Shown piece after piece: positions 37,203 through 48,065 of a stretch of 64,000 bases of DNA. The notes beneath the pieces were generated by a model, which saw nothing but the letters and a program-made list of their open reading frames with translations, had not been told where the DNA came from and made no database searches. Origin of the DNA: Cucumis sativus. Taxonomy: Eukaryota > Streptophyta > Magnoliopsida > Cucurbitales > Cucurbitaceae. The stretch spans positions 36,566,732-36,630,731 of the forward strand of contig NC_026657.2 in assembly GCF_000004075.3 (NCBI RefSeq). The letters are read 5' to 3'. The position numbers and the translations under genes were made by a program. The stretch's first letter is position 1. Each line of letters opens with the position of its first letter.

Positions 37203-39559
37203 ATGGAATCATACTCCAAAACTGCAGTCGCCATAGTAATCCCTCTTCTCTTATTTCTCTTTTCCCTCTTCTGGGTTTTATCTAGAAGATTATTATTCAG
37301 ATCTCAACAACGGAATAAGAAACTGCAGCCACCGGTAGCCAGTGGCGCCTGGCCAGTGATCGGTCATCTTCATCTCTTAGGTGGCTCTGAACCAGCATAC
37401 AAAACCTTAGGGAAAATGGCGGATGCTTTCGGACCAATTTTTACTCTGAAAATGGGAAGCCATAGAGCAGTGGTCGTAAGCAACTGGGAAATAGCGAAAG
37501 AGTGTTTTACTACAAACGATAGAGTATTTGCCTCTCGCCCCAAGCTTGTAGCCGCAAAGCATATGGGCTATAATAATACCATGTTTGCTTTCACCCAATA
37601 CGGCCCATTGTGGCGTCATATCCGAAAAATAGCCAATCATGAAATTCTCTCTAACCAACGCCTTGATCTTTTCCAACACATTTACAAGTCAGAGGTTCAA
37701 GTTTCCATAAAGAAACTGTATGAGTTATGGGTGACCAATGGAAGCGAGAAAGTGTTGGTGGAGATGAAGGATTGGTTTGGAGAATTAACTTTGAACACCA
37801 TATTTAGGATGGTGCTTGGAAAGCGATTTTCAACAACTGTTGAAGGGAGTAGCAACGAGGGCAGTGACGAAGGCGAGCAGTTCCGACAGGCCTTGAGGGA
37901 TTTTCTTCAACTGTTTATGGCTTTTGTTCCGTCAGATTCGTTTCCATTTGTGAGTTGGTTGGATTTGGGAGGATATGAAAAGGCAATGAAAAAGACGGCC
38001 AAAATTCTAGACAAGACGCTTCATAAATGGCTAATAGAACATCAACAGAAGAGAAATTGTAACAATTGTGATGATGTAGTCCACAAGGAAGAGGACTTTA
38101 TGGATGTGATGCTGTCCACGGTTCAAAATGTTGAAGAACTTATCGGCTATGATGTTGGTACCATCACAAAAGCTACATGTTTGGTAAGAATTCTTATTTA
38201 ACTTTTATTTTTTGTTTTTATTTATAAAAATAAATATTATTTACCTGTTTTTGAAAAACAAATCAAATTTTGAGTAATAAAAAAGGTAAACTTTTCAAAT
38301 CTTGGATTTGTTTTTGTAGTTTAATGAATATCAATCATTCCACTCACAAAGATTAGTTCTACAAATAAAATAGTTATTTAGAAAAATGACAAAAACATGT
38401 CAATGGCAAATTTATTCTTAAGATAAGGTGATAATATAAATAAATGACACAAATAGGACAAAGTGACAAATATTGACAAAAATATGTGTCAAAATTCTGA
38501 GCTAGATCCACCATTTTCACTCAGATCAAAAGAATGAATTCATAGAGCAGGTTCACGATTTCCTAGTGGAATGATTGATATTCTTTAAACTCCAAAGACA
38601 ATCCCAAGATTTAAAAAAAAAATCAAACAAATAAGAAATGATTGTTGATCTCTTAAAGTTTTAGTTATACTATATGTTGCCTTAGGATGATTCAACCATC
38701 ACTCAGAACCTACCCTTAGTTGTTCGTAGTATTTAATATTTTTAGAGGCAAAATCAAACAAACAAGAACACGTTTTTAAAAAATGCAATCCAAATTATGT
38801 GAGTGTTGTATTTCAAAATGGTTGTCGTTATTGTTTCTTATAAAGTGTATTTTGAAGAAAACTTTTTCAAACTGATAATCCAAACGCACTATTTTAACTA
38901 TTTCAACTAATACTTATGAACTTATTGTGTAGACTCTAATATTGGGTGGAGCAGAGAGCACACAAGTAACTTTGACATGGGCTCTTTGTTTGCTCCTTAA
39001 TAATAATGAAGATACATTAAAGAAGGCCCAACTTGAATTAGACGAACAAGTAGGTAGAGAGAGGTTGGTATTGGAGTCGGATGTGAAAAATTTGTTGTAT
39101 CTTCAAGCTATTGTAAAGGAGACAATGCGTTTATACCCTGCTGCACCACTTGCAGCCCTGCATGAGGCCATGGAAGATTGTAATCTTGTTGGTTATCACA
39201 TTCCTGCAAAGACACGTCTAATAGTGAATCTCAAAAAGCTTCAAAAAGATCCACTTGTATGGGAAGATCCCGATGAATTTCGACCAGAGAGATTTCTTAC
39301 AACGCATAAAGATTTCGATGTCAGAGGACAACATCCGCAGTTCATACCTTTCGGGAGTGGTCGAAGGATGTGCCCGGGAGTTTCATTTGCCAGCCAAGTA
39401 ATGCATCTAACGCTTGCAAACCTACTTCATGGGTTTGAAATTCGTAGGCCATCTGAGGAGCTAATCAATATGGAAGAGAAGGTTGGATTAACCAGTATGA
39501 AAACAACCCCACTTCAAATTGTTTTAACTCCACGTCTTTCTGCACAAGTTTATGTGTAA
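37203..39559 (+). CDS. CYP82-family cytochrome P450, copy 6
   Basis: Exons are 37203-38183 and 38933-39559, with a 749-base phase-0 intron, giving 535 aa. The N-terminal anchor (VIPLLLFLFSLFWVLS) is followed by hinge LQPPVASGAWPVIGHLHLL, C-helix WRHIR, K-helix ETMR (390-393), PERF and haem loop FGSGRRMCPGVSF with Cys474. The I-helix motif reads GGAEST (332-337) where the other five copies read A/GGxDTT. The acid is Glu not Asp, and the proton-relay Thr is Ser. Both are conservative swaps and need not abolish activity, but may alter oxygen activation. The frame is intact throughout. The intron holds a long inverted repeat. This is the last P450 in the array. Confidence 0.95.
38297..38612. repeat. 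Inverted repeat (MITE-like) in the intron of P450 copy 6
   Basis: Arms at about 38297-38344 and 38565-38612 are reverse complements over about 48 bases with few mismatches, including a perfect GAATATCAATCATTCCACT. The loop is about 220 bases. This accounts for much of the intron length. Confidence 0.7.
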
Positions 39560-40460
39560 TTCAGCTTGAAATTATTACGGGCAAAATAAAACAGTTTGGT
39601 ATAAAGTTGGAATGCCAACATCCATGGGAACACACACTTCTTACTTTATAATTGGCTAAAGAATAAATATCATGTATTGTGACACAATGGGTTAAGTTCA
39701 TACTTCTTGGTTGTTTTAACATATCTGGCGATGTAAATTAATTTTAATTTTATGTTTGTTGATGCTAAATTTTGGAGGATGTAAATACTATTGGGGTTGA
39801 TGCACTAAATAATCTCGTAATCTCGTGGTCCTTGTAGTTTGTAATTTTTCTGCGTACAAACCTTTTATTTATCTAATAAGTAAAGTATTTTATTTTTTTG
39901 ACATTTAGTTTCATTATCCTACAAAACCAATAAACCATTTGATCCAAGGCACTTATCTATTATGACCTAAACATATATATGAACAAGAATGTCCTTGTGT
40001 TACCTCTAGGACCAATCACACTTTCAAGAGCCATGAAACTACAACTAGGCATTGAATTCTCACATTCAAGACAAGGTGAACTCAATTGAGAAGATTTTTA
40101 GTAGCAACAATTGATCAGAAGAAGGAAACAATTGAGCTGTGTAAAATGCATGATGACATATTAAACAAAATGTACTAATAACATAGTACAAATATTCCAT
40201 ATAAATCAAGTCAAAAGCAAATAATTAAGTGAGTCAACAGATTATAATAGAATAAGAATAAAAGTTAAAAATGTAATTGGTCGACTCTCTTACACATTTT
40301 TCAAATCTCCAGTCACCAAGTTGTCTTGACATGATTGGGATACGGAGCGGCCAACGTCCTCATTTATTTAATCTTTTTTTATAAATAGGTTTGAAGTCAC
40401 CACCAACCATATTTATGGTTGGTGTGATTGGTCACCTAAACATTAAAAAAAAAAAAAAAA
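39560..40460. other. Downstream flank of P450 copy 6, no gene seen
   Basis: No reading frame or motif of note. A poly-A run of about 17 bases sits directly before the tandem repeat at 40461. Confidence 0.45.
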
Positions 40461-40620
40461 GTATCCCTAAATTTAGGTTTTAGTTTCAGAAGTCACTTGT
40501 ATATGTATGGAAGATGTTAGTATCCCTAAATTTAGAAGTCACTTGTATGTATGGAAGATGTTAGTATCCCTAAATTTAGGTTTTAGTTTCAGAAGTCACT
40601 TGTATGTATGGAAGATGTTA
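40461..40620. repeat. Three tandem repeats of 44-59 bp
   Basis: Units at 40461-40519, 40520-40563 and 40564-40620, each from GTATCCCTAAATTTAG to GTATGGAAGATGTTA. The middle unit lacks an internal block of about 13 bases (GTTTTAGTTTCAG), consistent with slippage or unequal exchange. Confidence 0.85.
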
Positions 40621-42717
40621 GCATCATCCAACACCAATAAAAATGGTTACCAAAATTTATCTTTAAAACTAAATAATTATAACGGTTCATGAAGCAAAGT
40701 TTTTTATTTGATTTTTTTAAATGTCTTATGGTTCTCAATTCACGTCTAAGAAAAACGCTAAGCATGAAATGATGGAATATGAGCCATTAGAAAAATAGAG
40801 TTTATTATTCGTTTTTTTTTTTCAAAAGATGATTTTTTTTATTCAAATGATGATTTTATTTACCTCAAAAATATTAAAATATCAAACTTTCATATTTTGA
40901 TCACGGTGTTTAATGAAAAAAAATAAGAAGAAGAAAATAAAGAAATATGAGAAATACATGTAATGAAATAGTTGTGAAATAATACACGTTGTGAAGGGTG
41001 AAATAAATACATAATGAAATAACGTTGGTGAAATAAATACATGATCAATTAAGTCTAACCAATTAACACTACAAGAAATTTATTATTCAAGTTTTAGTGG
41101 GAAAAGTAAGTTTTGTCACTAAATGATCTTTTTTTAACAACTTAAAAAAAATCACAAAATATTATTATTAACAACATATTTTTAATATGCGTCACTAAAA
41201 GAATTAATAACACAGCAAATAATGTCACTAAGAGTTAAATAGTTTTAGCAACAAATAAAAATGGTGCTAAACCTTTTAAAAAAATTCTTTTTTAATTTCT
41301 CTCCAAATTTTTATTTAATATTTTGTTATATATATATAGTATATATAAATGCTTGGATGAGTAGAAATTTTTTCTCCATTTTTTACCTTTGTTTAGAAGT
41401 AGTCTATGTAATTAGGTAGATGAGAATGTTGTCATTTTCCTCCTTTATTTTAATTTTGCTAATTGAAGAATAAATTAGATGATTTTATGAATTAATTAGG
41501 CTATTTGTAATTTATGAGTAACTAATAATAACTTAAGAAAGCTGAAAGTTATCATACAACAAATAGTTTAAGGAAAATCGAAGTCTTTTCAACTTCTAAA
41601 ATGCAACTAATGAATAATTTATTTACCTTATCAACTAATTGTGTTAATTATAACTAATGAATAATTTGATAGGTAAGGAAATCAAAATGTTCATCTTCTA
41701 AATGAGAAATAATTAATAATACATTTAATTATTAATTCATACACAAAATACAATAAATGAACCTTTAGGAATTTTTAAATACGAATGGGTATAAAACCTC
41801 CCTTTTCTACATCCCATTTGCACACAATTTGTATAGCCTTCAAATAAGAAGGATTTCTTGTGTTAAAAAAAATGGTAATCCAACCAACTTGACTTACTCA
41901 ACCCACAAGGAATATGTCAGTTTCATTGCAGGTTTGGTTGTTTATTTCCTTTCTATTTTTTATTTTATGTTTTATGGTTTTCTAGATGAATTATCTCATC
42001 AATTAACATTTTTACGAAAATCTATATGAACGTACATAAGAATAAAGCTTTGGATTTGCCACATTCTCTTAATTTATATTTTTTTTTACTGATTTATCAA
42101 CTTTCTTCTCTAAAAGTTTATAGAATTTAGTATTGTAAATCAATGTAGTATAGTTAATTTTTTTTTCAAACGGTTGCAAAGGAGAATTGTCCAATGTCTA
42201 GCAATCATTATTGCATTACACATTTTAAGAACTATTTATGAGTTTAATCTTAAACAACAATCTAAAGGAAAATTAATCCATTAAAAATGAAAAAAAAAGT
42301 TGGTACGAGGAAAAAATCAAGCTAGAAAACAAAATAAAAATTAAATACAAATTTAACGTGCATGGCACGTGTTAAGAACTAGTATTTATAAAACTCCTAA
42401 TTTCTCTCTCTTCCACGACAAAAAATACCAAATCCTTAAATCACCAAATCCTCAACCCTCTCCATCTCATCAGTCGGCCACGTTTCGACCGATGGCAACC
42501 CACGACAAGCTAGCGTTTCAACAACCCATGTTTCGACCGTTCACTCCTTGACGTCTTCTCACCGACGATGACCCACTGCTGACGGCGACTCAAAGAGAGG
42601 TACACGGTATTCCCTTCATCCCTGCAATAACGATAGTAGTTATCTATCTTTCTTTTCAGAAGAACTTTTAATGAACAAATTCTTCAAAACATAAAGGGAC
42701 GGGGTGAATATAGCACT
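40621..42717. other. Intergenic DNA with CACTA-type sequence
   Basis: Apart from the CACTA terminus at 41067, no gene is supported. The block at about 42.37-42.60 kb is less AT-rich and CT-rich, leader-like, and precedes the decayed exons at 42.7 kb, so it may be part of the same pseudogene. Confidence 0.4.
41067..41290 (+). mobile_element. CACTA-type transposon end
   Basis: Starts CACTACAAGAAA at 41067 and continues with TTTTAGTGGGAAAAGTAAGT, TTTTGTCACTAAATGATC and GCGTCACTAAAAGAATTAAT, the usual subterminal repeat style of plant CACTA elements. The opposite end was not found clearly. Confidence 0.55.
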
Positions 42718-43583
42718 ATGCACTCCCTCTTGATATACTTACAAACTGCCAGAAGAGATCAATCCCCTATTGTGGTTGGCTACAACTTGATGTCTTGGAA
42801 TGAGTATACCATTTTCTGTTCTAGCAAGGTACATGAGCTTTCAAATCTTTCTTTAACACGTTTAGATTTTCTAGTTCAATGGGCAATTTTATTTGTTGGT
42901 GAAGCAGCTGATTTCTTTTACTTCTAAAGCACTATGTTTGCCATAACTACTAAATACAATGTTATCATACTTGTTTATAGGTGGAACCACCGAAGATGAG
43001 TATCTATCGTGAAGAGGCAATGGATGTTCTTATTAACCCTTGACTAGGTATTTTCTTCTTGAACGTGCTAGATTTACTAAATGTCATAGGAAATTCATAC
43101 AAAGAGATACTATTAGAAGTGCTCCAGGAGAACTTGAACTCACAAGGGTGAGCATTCTATAAATTTTGGACATTTTCTATGTCAATGTTATTTATTGTTA
43201 TTTCTCTCGAATTTAAACATATTTAAAGTCAGAACTACTGAGAACTGGTTACAGGTTCACGTATCAAGATGCTTTTTCATATTTGAATATTTCATTGATT
43301 AGCACGGGCCATTAACTACTCTAATCTTACATAGTTTGTGTCATAGTCCAACAAAGTGAGTCTGCACTAGTAATAAATACAGCATTCAACGAAGTTTCTT
43401 GGACATATTCTTTTTCCCTTTTTGTATTTGGTGTTATCTAATTCTGATATTGGTGTTTCTAGTTGGCTTTAATTTTTGAAGGTTTGGGCTATTAGAGGGA
43501 CTAATCTTCATCTCATACATGAAGTTCAAGAGCACTGTAAGGGAGTCACCAATCTATCTGGAATTCGAAGAGAAACTATATAG
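42718..43583 (+). pseudogene. Decayed exons resembling a LIN-type WD40/U-box E3 ligase
   Basis: Piece 1 (to 42828) reads TARRDQSPIVVGYNLMSWNE and ends SSK at a GTACAT donor. Piece 2 (from 42981, after TTTATAG, same phase) reads VEPPKMSIYREEAMDVLINP then a stop. A piece at about 43062-43149 is open. Piece 4 (about 43490-43583) reads VWAIRGTNLHLIHEVQEHCK, then GVTNLSGIRRETI and a stop. The SIYREEA and HEVQEH.K.VT.LS patterns recall the plant E3 ligase LIN (CERBERUS-like), which has ARM, U-box and WD40 parts. Only scraps remain, with stops, so it is a pseudogene. The identity is tentative. Confidence 0.4.
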
Positions 43584-44481
43584 ATGTTTTATAGGGCTAG
43601 GTTTGATAAATAAATTTAAGGAAATGACCAGATAGCTCTTAGCTTCAAGTCTATGGACTTGAATTTAACCAAATTTGAAAAAACATCAACATTAGTTCTA
43701 GGGTTAGGTTTGATATGATAAAAGGTTTCGGTCTTAGCTTCAGAACTAGGCACGATTTAACCAAAATTAAAAATACATCAACCATAGCTCTAGAGCTAGT
43801 TATATTTTTCATGTTAACTATCTATATTTTATTTATGAAATTTAAATTATAAAACCTATAAAAAAATAATACTTCTTCTTCGATTAAAATTTTTATATTC
43901 AAATTGGAAAATAAATAATAATAATAATAACAAAACAATGTGAAATTTGAGAAATACAGTTGTGAAATAATATACGGTTGTGCAAGGGCGAATTTATTAA
44001 GGAGTCAGTGTAACAGTACCCCTATTAATTTTCAATATTTTTGTCATATACTATAAATTGTTAGAAGAAAATAATCTATATTTTAATATGTTTTATTTTT
44101 TTAATCAAACATATTCTTACTTTTTGTTATTTTACTCGACACCTCAATTATTCTCACACTAATGGACAAATTTCACTAAAACGTGATCTTCTAAATCAAT
44201 AATCTTCTAAGTGTAATAAATTAGTTGGGAGATAAGCTCCATTATTGTCTAAACTTTCTTGATGTCATAGTTTGATAAGACGCCTACAATTTATAATGAA
44301 GAAAAAGTTTCTTGAATGGCCCTCTAAGGCTTTAAATCCTTGATATGGATAGAAATGTTGATATGATCTTGATTCTAGACATATTTACATAAAAGTAACA
44401 ACAAAATAACTCACCTTCATTCATATTTTGGAACCTTTTTCCACAATAATGTGATTTTAGAAAGTACCGCAAAAAAAAAAA
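43584..44481. other. Intergenic DNA, no gene seen
   Basis: Two partly repeated phrases, TAGCTTCAAGTCTATGGACT / TTAGCTTCAGAACTAGGCAC, with CATCAACATTAGTTCTAGGG / CATCAACCATAGCTCTAGAG, suggest an old local duplication of about 110 bases at 43.63-43.80 kb. No coding signal. Confidence 0.4.
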
Positions 44482-45706
44482 AAGGCTTAAGCTAATATTT
44501 TGACAAAAATTGATGAATTTGGGCAAAGTCGTGGACTCCCTTCACGACTTCAGTGATGTGGTTACGTGGGCCTCACACATTTCATCTTCATTCATTATTT
44601 ATATATGTGTAGCCTCGAATCTTATTCTTTTTTATTATTTTATATATATACTAATTCTATACTCTCAACTTTAAGAATAACTTTACATATTAAAATTAAT
44701 ATCAACTTTTAAATTTTAATTTATTCTTTTTATTTTTTTCTTTTCTTTTTCTTTATATATTAAATATCCCAATATTCAAATTTTCTTACTAATTTCACAT
44801 TTCTTACATTATTCAAAATTATACATATTTTTTAAATTTTTATTAAAAAACACATGTATTAACAAAATATGTTATTAAATATATTAAAATAATAATAATA
44901 ATAATTGAGAGAGGTTAAAACTTGACGCCAAAAATAATAGTAACAATAAAAATCATAAAAATTGACTTGGATTTTTTTAAAATTTAGAGTATTTGGAGAA
45001 TTAGTATAGGGAATTTTTAAAAGTAGTATATTTTACAAAATATTTACAACCTATAGCAAATTTTATCAATGATATTCATTGATATGTTATAGTGATAAAA
45101 GACCATTAGTGATAGAATCCAAAATTTTGCTATAGCTTGTAAATATTTTAATTTATTTTGTTATTTTTAAAAATGCCTCATTAATATATATATTTTCAAT
45201 TGTTATTATTTTTAGAGTAAGCTTCAACTTCTCTTAAATATTATTATTACTATTTTAATTTATTTAATCTATTTTTTAATAACATATTTGGTTAATATAT
45301 GTGTTTTTTTTTAATATATATATATATAATTTTGATTAAGAAATAATCAAATTAAATTACGGTAAATTTAATTAAAAAAATTGAATATTAAGATATTTTA
45401 TGAGATATTTAATATATAAAAAAAAGAAAAAATATAATAAAGAATAAATTAAAATTGGAAAGTTGATATTAATTTTAATACGTAAAGATATTTTTAGAAT
45501 CGAGGGTATGTGAATTAGTATATATATATATATAATAATGAAAAAGAATAAGGTGTGGAGTCTACGTATAATATATATTATATATAAATGATGAATGGAG
45601 AAAAGATGGTGTGGGACCACATGATCACCTCACCGAAATCGTGGGGTCCACGACTTTGTTCAAAATTACCTATTTTTGTCAATAATTTTTACCTAAACTT
45701 ATATTT
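44482..45706. mobile_element. 1.2-kb inverted-repeat element with long terminal arms
   Basis: The left end reads TATTTTGACAAAAATTGATG then GGGCAAAGTCGTGGACTCC. The right end on the minus strand reads TATTGACAAAAATAGGTAAT then GAACAAAGTCGTGGACCCC. The arms run inward several hundred bases (GTGGGCCTCACACATTTCAT; AATTAATATCAACTTTTAAA; inner TATGTTATTAAATATATT). Their sequence is related to the elements at 1.5-3.1 and 15.6-16.4 kb. The loop contains a nested short palindromic repeat at 45.01-45.18 kb. No coding capacity. Confidence 0.75.
45014..45180 (+). repeat. Short palindromic repeat nested in the inverted-repeat element
   Basis: Contains TTTACAACCTATAGCAAATT and the inverted partner AAAATTTTGCTATAGCTTGT. 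It is about 85 percent like the copy at 45.95 kb by eye. It lies in the loop of the 44.5-45.7 kb element, so it is a nested or internal component. Confidence 0.65.
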
Positions 45707-45951
45707 TTAAAAAGGGATCGATATTAACGTGAGTCAAAACATTATCATCTCATTTATTGTTTATAAGTCTCAAGTTTACACACTATTATATAATAGTGTT
45801 TATGTAGTCCATTACTTACTTTGTCTATTTGTCTATAAATAGAATCGTAGATTTCATAAGAACACACAACATTGATGAAATTCCATAAGTTTGGAAGTTA
45901 GTGGAGCTTTATACTTTGGAGAAATAGGAGAAATTCCATATTTTTATATAG
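45707..45951. other. Short spacer, no gene seen
   Basis: Contains TGTCTATAAATAGAATCG at about 45.83 kb, a TATA-like context on the + strand, but no gene follows. Confidence 0.3.
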
Positions 45952-46125
45952 GAAAATTTTAAAAAATAGTAGATTTTATAAAATATGTACAACCTATAGC
46001 AAATTTTGTCACTGATATAATCATTGATATGTTATAGTGATATATCACTAGGGTTAAAATTCAAAATTTTGTTGTAACTTGTAAATATTTTAATTTATTT
46101 TGCTATTTTCAAAAATACCTCTTTT
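45952..46125 (+). repeat. Second copy of the short palindromic repeat
   Basis: GTACAACCTATAGCAAATTT to TTTATTTTGCTATTTTCAAA, aligned along its length with 45014-45180. Confidence 0.65.
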
Positions 46126-46286
46126 ATATGTTGTTACTTTTTTTATTCATATCTATATATATTAATAATATATTTTATTTTTAATTGAGTTCTGTTGTGC
46201 ACTTCAATTTCACAACAAAAATGTATATTTAAATAAGTAAATAAATATACTATAATTTTTAAACTAACATCTAGCATGTTTCTACA

Positions 46287-46327
46287 AATAATAATAATAA
46301 TAATAAATAAATAAATAAATAAATAAA
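46287..46327. repeat. (ATA)n/(AAAT)n microsatellite
   Basis: AATAATAATAAT followed by six units of AAAT; simple sequence. Confidence 0.9.
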
Positions 46328-47099
46328 AAGAAATTATAGAGAGATTGAAACTTAGGTACATTGTCAACTCTCTCCAAATTTTGGTGACCACTTGGAACCC
46401 TAATCTCTAAGCTTGTGTTTTTTATTCGTAGGAACAAAAATTGAAAAGAATTTTTTCCAAAGAGAAATAACTTTTTCTTGATAGAATAAGCTGAGTTTCA
46501 AAATATTTTAGAAGCACCACATCTTCTAATCCTACCCTTACTTCCCACTTCTTCATTCGAAATAAGAGGGAGTTAGAGAGATTTTGGAGTGACAATCACT
46601 CATGTTCCCTAAATAACTCCCTTGCTTAGGGGAGTTATTAATTTATTTTAATTTAATTAAATTTAAATAATTAGTTAAAATAAAAATTAATTAAAACATA
46701 TTTAATTAATATTTTATTTAAATGAATATCTCTCCCATAATCAATAATTTTAATTTATTTAATTAATTAAATTAAATTAGTATAAACTATTAATTAATTT
46801 TCTAATTAATTAATTGTAGATTAAATATCTTATATTTAATTCATTTAATTTAATTCAAATTTCAATCCTATTCAAATCTATATTTCTATGTACACATATA
46901 GTTTTAATATGAATCTAATTCATAATAAATTAATATTTGAATTTATTCCAATATTTTATTCTCTCATAAATTAATTTTGAATATATCTCTAAAATTAAAT
47001 TTATATAATAAAGTTTGACAAATTTTATATTATAATGTATCACTATACATAAAACTAATTATCAAAGTAATTTTGAAGATTTCAAATTACAACAAATAT

Positions 47100-48065
47100 A
47101 AATAAATCTCATTATTTTTTACGAGCTAGGTATGGGACCTAATGGACTATATATCAGAAGTTACAACGACTCAGAGTTGAACTCTTCTCACTGTAGATAT
47201 ATTTTTTTGTCCACGGATATAGACTAATAACAATAAGTTAGTCCTTCACGAGTGTTTGTAACACCAATTGGATCAAATTACCATTTTACCCCTAAGTTAC
47301 ATCTAATCCTTAAATATTAGTGTTTTTCCAATGAACAACCTATTTGTGGTCCAACTAATAAACAAAAACATATCTCGTGTCATAGAGAGGGTAAGAGCCT
47401 TTGTTTAAGTCCTAGATACACCATTTAAGGAAACATTCATCTACTTACCCTAAAGTAGGAAATGAGTGAATTCTATGTTGTGTAATTATGTTTCCAGCTC
47501 CCCACTCGACCTTGTCCCCAAAATGATAAGCTTGTTGAGTCGGTGCTCTAGCCACTCTCACCTGTATAAATCAAAGGACAAACCTCTGCAAATAGGAGTT
47601 CATAATACAGTCAGGATTAGGACTAAGTTACCTAGAAATAGAAACCTAACTAGCTAGTTAACAAAGTTACATCTAATGGTTACTATTTTGCAGTCTAATC
47701 TTATGCAAACTCATTGTATAGGATACCCTAACTCGCATGTCAATCACACGAACGCGTTGGATCATTGTGTTTGTATCAAATACGAAGTGAGTCGTACCCA
47801 TAGTGTTACCAGAAAAAAGGTACCCAACCTTATTCCTATACTATAGACCCTTTAAGCTGATCTCAAATATTGATCTATGTATGTCTTTACATATACTGTT
47901 CAATACTCATTAAACAGCTTAGAATGTTAGTTTTTATTGGATTTGGGTTATTAAGACAAAACTAATAATATAATCAATAACAATTCTTACAATAATAACA
48001 TTTTTTTAACAACGGTCAATGAATTATATTTACAATCTACGAGTTTTAGGACATAAATTCCAACA
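47100..48065 (-). mobile_element. Copia-like LTR, probably solo
   Basis: The minus strand begins at 48065 with TGTTGGAATTTATGTCCTAA, the TGTTGGRA start common in plant Ty1/copia LTRs. It then runs through a less AT-rich body (47.28-47.90 kb) with no open frame longer than about 60 codons. The other edge is uncertain and may reach about 46.4 kb. I found no primer-binding site or internal coding region beside it, so a solo or truncated LTR is the best reading. Confidence 0.5.

Noticed and set aside
5267..39559. A mixed biosynthetic gene cluster (P450s with a terpene synthase, transferase or similar)
   Set aside because: Only P450 genes of one family are present; no other biosynthetic enzyme could be found in this window.
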